From CAJWOS01 sp964502005 (lineage in GTDB: Bacteria > Myxococcota_A > UBA796 > UBA2385), in the NCBI GenBank assembly GCA_964502005.1, contig CAZCUX010000023.1, positions 1 to 64,000 of the forward strand: DNA of 64,000 nt. The letters are read 5' to 3'. A model generated the notes under the pieces. That model was given only the letters and a program-made list of their open reading frames with translations. It was not told the origin of the DNA and did no database searches. Both the position numbers and the translations under genes were made by a program. Below are positions 61,270-64,000 of this stretch, piece by piece; within the stretch, counting starts at the first letter, position 1; every line of letters starts with the position of its first letter.

Positions 61270-63114
61270 ATGAAGCCACCACCACCACCCGTACGCACGA
61301 CAAGCGCGCGCACCGAACCTGGGATGGCACCGCAGGAGTGGTGGTTGCTGGGGGGAATCCTCGCGTGGGTCGATAGGGTGTTCGTGTGTCCCGGCCTATC
61401 GCCAGAAAGCGCACGGCAAGGCCGCCTTGCTGCGCTCCTGCTGCTGGCGAACATTGGGGCGACCATCCTCGCCGTTGCGATGGTCCCCGAGCTTCGGCAA
61501 GGTGCGGTCGTTCCGAAGGCGGTGGCCGTTGCCTTGGTGTCACGGTTGGTGTTGCTGGGCGCCCTTCGCTGGACAACGTGGACCCGCCCTGTTTCGCACT
61601 TGTTTATGGTTTCGTTTTTGGGTCTCATTGGAGTGGTGGGGGTATTGGGAGGCGGAGCTGGTTCGCCTGTGTTGGTTGTGGTTCCCTTGGTTCCGCCATT
61701 GGCTACGTTGCTCCTGTCAGTACGGGGGGGTGCGGTTTGGACCGTGCTGTGCGCGTTCACAACCGCGTGGTTGACGTGGGGCGACTTCACGTCGGCGCAG
61801 ATGTGGCTGCAACAAGGCGGCGCTTTGCCGACATGGATGTCCCATGGGGCACCAGACCTTGCCCAGTTCCGCGGCGTGGCGGCGATTGCCTCGGGCAGTA
61901 TGGGATTCTTGGTCGCTGCCATGTATGAAGTCGACCGGCTCTCGCGATTGGCTGCGGTCCAGCGTGCGACGGAGCGTGCCGTTGTTGCCCGCGAAGAGGC
62001 GGTGGCCGCCAACGCTGCGCGGGCCCGTTTCCTCGCGAATATGTCCCACGAACTGCGAACGCCCATGAGCGGTGTCGTGAGCGTGGGCGATTTGTTGGTG
62101 CAGACGCCGCTCAACGACGAGCAAAAGAAGCTCGTTTCGCTGCTGATGGCGTCCGGGCGCGGCATGGAGGCCTTGCTCAACGATGTCCTGGATATGTCCC
62201 ATCTTGAATCCGGGACATTGGCGTTGCGACGCGCGCCCGTCAATCTCGTATCTATTGCCGCGGATGTCGTCCTCGCCCTCGGGCGCAAGCCGGAGTCGGT
62301 GGCGATGGTGCTGCACGCTCCCCCCGCGCTGTGGGGCCATGGGGACGGCCTGCGCATCCGGCAAATCCTCACCAACTTGGTCTCCAACGCGGTTCGGTTC
62401 ACGGAGGCCGGTACGGTGACGGTTCGTCTGCAACGTACGTCGGGCGACATCGTTGTGGCGGAGGTGGAAGACACGGGAATTGGAATGACGGACGCGGTGT
62501 TGCGGAGGGTCGTGGAGCCATTTCGCCAGGCAGACGACAGCCCCACGCGGTCCGTCGGCGGCACCGGCTTGGGTTTGGCGATAGTGCACCACTTGGCCCA
62601 AGCGATGCAGGGGGAGCTGGACCTGCAAAGTCGGCTGGGAGAGGGGACCTTGGCGCGGGTTCGGTTTCAGTTTCCCGCCCTCGCCGAACCCACGCCCGCG
62701 GCAGCCGGAGAGGCGCCAGCGATGCGGGTCTTGGTGGTGGAGGACGACCCGGTCTCTCGCCAAGTCGCGCGGTTGTTGCTCGAACGGCTGGGTGCCTTGG
62801 TGTCGACCGCCGAAAATGGAGCAGAAGCGGTCGAGCGCGCTTCGTCGGAGTCCTTCGAACTCGTTTTGATGGACGTGCATATGCCCGTGATGGATGGCCT
62901 CGCAGCCACGCGCGCCCTCCGCGCGATGGGCCAGGTGGACCTCCCGATTGTCGCGCTGACCGCTGGCGGGTTTGCCGAAGATATGGCGGCATGTTTGGCC
63001 GCCGGCATGAATGACCACATCGCCAAGCCCGCGCGATTGGAGACTCTGCAAGCCGTATTGGCACAAGTGGGCGCGCGAAGGCCTGCGCTACCTTTCTCGA
63101 CCCCAACCGGCTAA
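61270..63114 (+). CDS. Hybrid sensor histidine kinase
   Basis: 614 aa from the ATG at 61270. Residues about 45-210 contain five or six membrane helices (LAALLLLANIGATILAVAMV, LFMVSFLGLIGVVGVLGG, VLVVVPLVPPLATLLL and others), a 7TM-like sensor. HisKA: RFLANMSHELRTPMSGV with phospho-acceptor His260. HATPase: NLVSNAVRFTEAG (N box), VEDTGIGMTD (G1) and GGTGLGLAIVHHL (G2). The C-terminal receiver domain has VLVVEDDPVSRQVARLLL and phospho-acceptor Asp535 in LVLMDVHMPVMDG, plus LTAGG and AKP. No separate regulator gene nearby. Confidence 0.92.
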   Translation: MKPPPPPVRTTSARTEPGMAPQEWWLLGGILAWVDRVFVCPGLSPESARQGRLAALLLLANIGATILAVAMVPELRQGAVVPKAVAVALVSRLVLLGALRWTTWTRPVSHLFMVSFLGLIGVVGVLGGGAGSPVLVVVPLVPPLATLLLSVRGGAVWTVLCAFTTAWLTWGDFTSAQMWLQQGGALPTWMSHGAPDLAQFRGVAAIASGSMGFLVAAMYEVDRLSRLAAVQRATERAVVAREEAVAANAARARFLANMSHELRTPMSGVVSVGDLLVQTPLNDEQKKLVSLLMASGRGMEALLNDVLDMSHLESGTLALRRAPVNLVSIAADVVLALGRKPESVAMVLHAPPALWGHGDGLRIRQILTNLVSNAVRFTEAGTVTVRLQRTSGDIVVAEVEDTGIGMTDAVLRRVVEPFRQADDSPTRSVGGTGLGLAIVHHLAQAMQGELDLQSRLGEGTLARVRFQFPALAEPTPAAAGEAPAMRVLVVEDDPVSRQVARLLLERLGALVSTAENGAEAVERASSESFELVLMDVHMPVMDGLAATRALRAMGQVDLPIVALTAGGFAEDMAACLAAGMNDHIAKPARLETLQAVLAQVGARRPALPFSTPTG

Positions 63115-63201
63115 GGCCCTGGGCTTCTGCGTCGGCGGCGCGTTGCGCGCGTACGGCGACCGCTCAATGGCGCGCACCAAAGCCGCGCGAGGGAGTCTTG
63201 C

Positions 63202-64000
63202 ATGTCGGTGGAATTGTTGGCCGCGCCGTTGACGCTGCCGTGTGGGGCCGTGGTTCCCAATCGAATGCTCAAGTCCGCGATGTCGGAGACCATGGGCACG
63301 CCAGAACATGCGCCATCGGAGGGTTTGGTGCGCTTGTATCGGCGCTGGGCCCAAGGGGGCATCGGGGTTTCCGTTACGGGAAATGTAATGGTCGACCGCC
63401 GTGCGTTGGGAGAGCCCGCAAATGTCGTCATTGAAGACAATCGACATTCGAGTGCATTGCAGCGGTGGGCCCAGGCGGGAAAAGAGGGCGGTGGCCATAT
63501 CTGGATGCAGCTCAACCATCCCGGAAAGCAGAGTCCGCGCTTTTTGTCGCCGGAGACGGTCTCGCCGTCGGCGATTGGGTTTGGGCCTGCGCTCGCGCGC
63601 GCTTTTGCGGTTCCCCGTGCGTTGACCGAAGCGGAAATCGAAGACCTCATCGGTCGTTTCGCGACTGCGGCGCGCGTTGCCGTCGAATGTGGCTTTGACG
63701 GGGTGCAAGTACACGGCGCACATGGGTACTTGGTCAGCCAATTTTTGTCCCCCGTACACAATGTCCGAACCGACGGCTGGGGCGGGTCTTTGGAGAATCG
63801 TGCCCGGTTCTTGCGGGCGATTGTGACCGAGATCCGTCGGGCGATAAAACCACAGATTCCTGTAAGTGTCAAGTTGAACTCTGCGGATTTTCAGGTCGGG
63901 GGCTTCTCGGAAGCGGAGTCGATGCAGGTGATTCGATGGTTGGCCGAGGATGGGGTCGACCTCGTCGAGATTTCCGGTGGCACTTATGAAGCGCCGGCCA
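63202..64000 (+). CDS. NADH:flavin oxidoreductase, OYE type (cut by window end)
   Basis: Open from the ATG at 63202 (GAGGGAG upstream) through the last base, about 266 codons, so the C-terminus is missing. Old-yellow-enzyme (beta/alpha)8 barrel with FMN: PNRMLKSAMSE at the N-terminus, then WMQLNHPGKQSPR, LTEAEIEDLIGRFATAARVAVECGFDGVQVHGAHGYLVSQFLSP (active-site His and Tyr), the NVRTDGWGGSLENRARF family signature, and SVKLNS. Reduces alpha,beta-unsaturated carbonyls or similar. Single gene as far as seen. Confidence 0.9.
   Translation, partial: MSVELLAAPLTLPCGAVVPNRMLKSAMSETMGTPEHAPSEGLVRLYRRWAQGGIGVSVTGNVMVDRRALGEPANVVIEDNRHSSALQRWAQAGKEGGGHIWMQLNHPGKQSPRFLSPETVSPSAIGFGPALARAFAVPRALTEAEIEDLIGRFATAARVAVECGFDGVQVHGAHGYLVSQFLSPVHNVRTDGWGGSLENRARFLRAIVTEIRRAIKPQIPVSVKLNSADFQVGGFSEAESMQVIRWLAEDGVDLVEISGGTYEAPA

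Noticed and set aside
1..64000. CRISPR arrays, tRNA/rRNA genes, insertion sequences
   Set aside because: I looked for regularly spaced repeats, cloverleaf-like segments and transposase motifs and found none that I could support by eye.

Overview
The window is 64 kb of GC-rich, gene-dense bacterial chromosome from a flagellated Gram-negative. Outer-membrane lipoproteins (Pal, CpoB and many lipobox proteins), a Na+-pumping NADH:quinone reductase, a DUF4423/TIGR02147-like regulator, Gly/Asp/Thr-rich lipoproteins and a lamin-tail lipoprotein together suggest a deltaproteobacterial or Myxococcota-like organism. That assignment is inference; no rRNA or tRNA gene was seen. Many neighbours overlap by 4 bases (ATGA, GTGA, TTGA), so translational coupling is common.

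Layout: (1) 0.3-4.1 kb, minus strand, a compact accessory operon: a TIGR04255-family protein, two uncharacterised proteins, a graspetide-type (MvdD-like) ATP-grasp ligase broken by one frameshift, and a membrane protein. About 0.9 kb of apparently gene-free DNA follows. (2) 5-9.2 kb: small lipoproteins, including a tandem pair of paralogues coupled to a flippase-like membrane protein, and a rhodanese-fold protein without its cysteine. (3) 9.5-15.8 kb: a secreted caspase-fold protein whose catalytic cysteine is replaced by glycine, an FAD oxidoreductase, a B12-binding radical SAM protein and two unknown proteins. (4) 15.8-24.8 kb, minus strand: nqrABCDEF-apbE-nqrM, then a membrane protein and an RmlD-like reductase. 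(5) 25-33.7 kb: SseB-domain protein, RNase HII, a glycosyltransferase coupled to a membrane SGNH hydrolase, a metallophosphoesterase, an S41 protease lipoprotein, and flagellin with a candidate sigma-54 promoter and a clear terminator. (6) 33.8-50.9 kb: LysM muramidase, lamin-tail lipoprotein, aldo/keto reductase, MBL-like protein, thioredoxin, SMR transporter, Nudix hydrolase, pseudouridine synthase, AlaX-type editing protein, S46 dipeptidyl peptidase, Sel1-repeat protein and a regulator. (7) 51-52.8 kb: cpoB and pal, the end of a Tol-Pal locus. (8) 53-59.7 kb, minus strand: a cyanophycin operon with isoaspartyl dipeptidase, cyanophycinase, CphA and a CphA-paralogous Mur ligase lacking the ATP-grasp domain. 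(9) 59.8-64 kb: an alkaline-phosphatase-superfamily (sulfatase-like) protein with Thr where sulfatases have Cys, a hybrid histidine kinase, and an old-yellow-enzyme-type oxidoreductase cut by the window end.

Together: Nqr with its flavin transferase ApbE and maturation factor NqrM makes a complete sodium pump. The cyanophycin operon can store nitrogen as beta-Asp-Arg polymer and return it as free amino acids. The best candidates for undescribed biology are the TIGR04255/ATP-grasp operon at the left end, the ATP-grasp-less CphA paralogue, and the cysteine-less caspase-fold protein paired with an FAD oxidoreductase.
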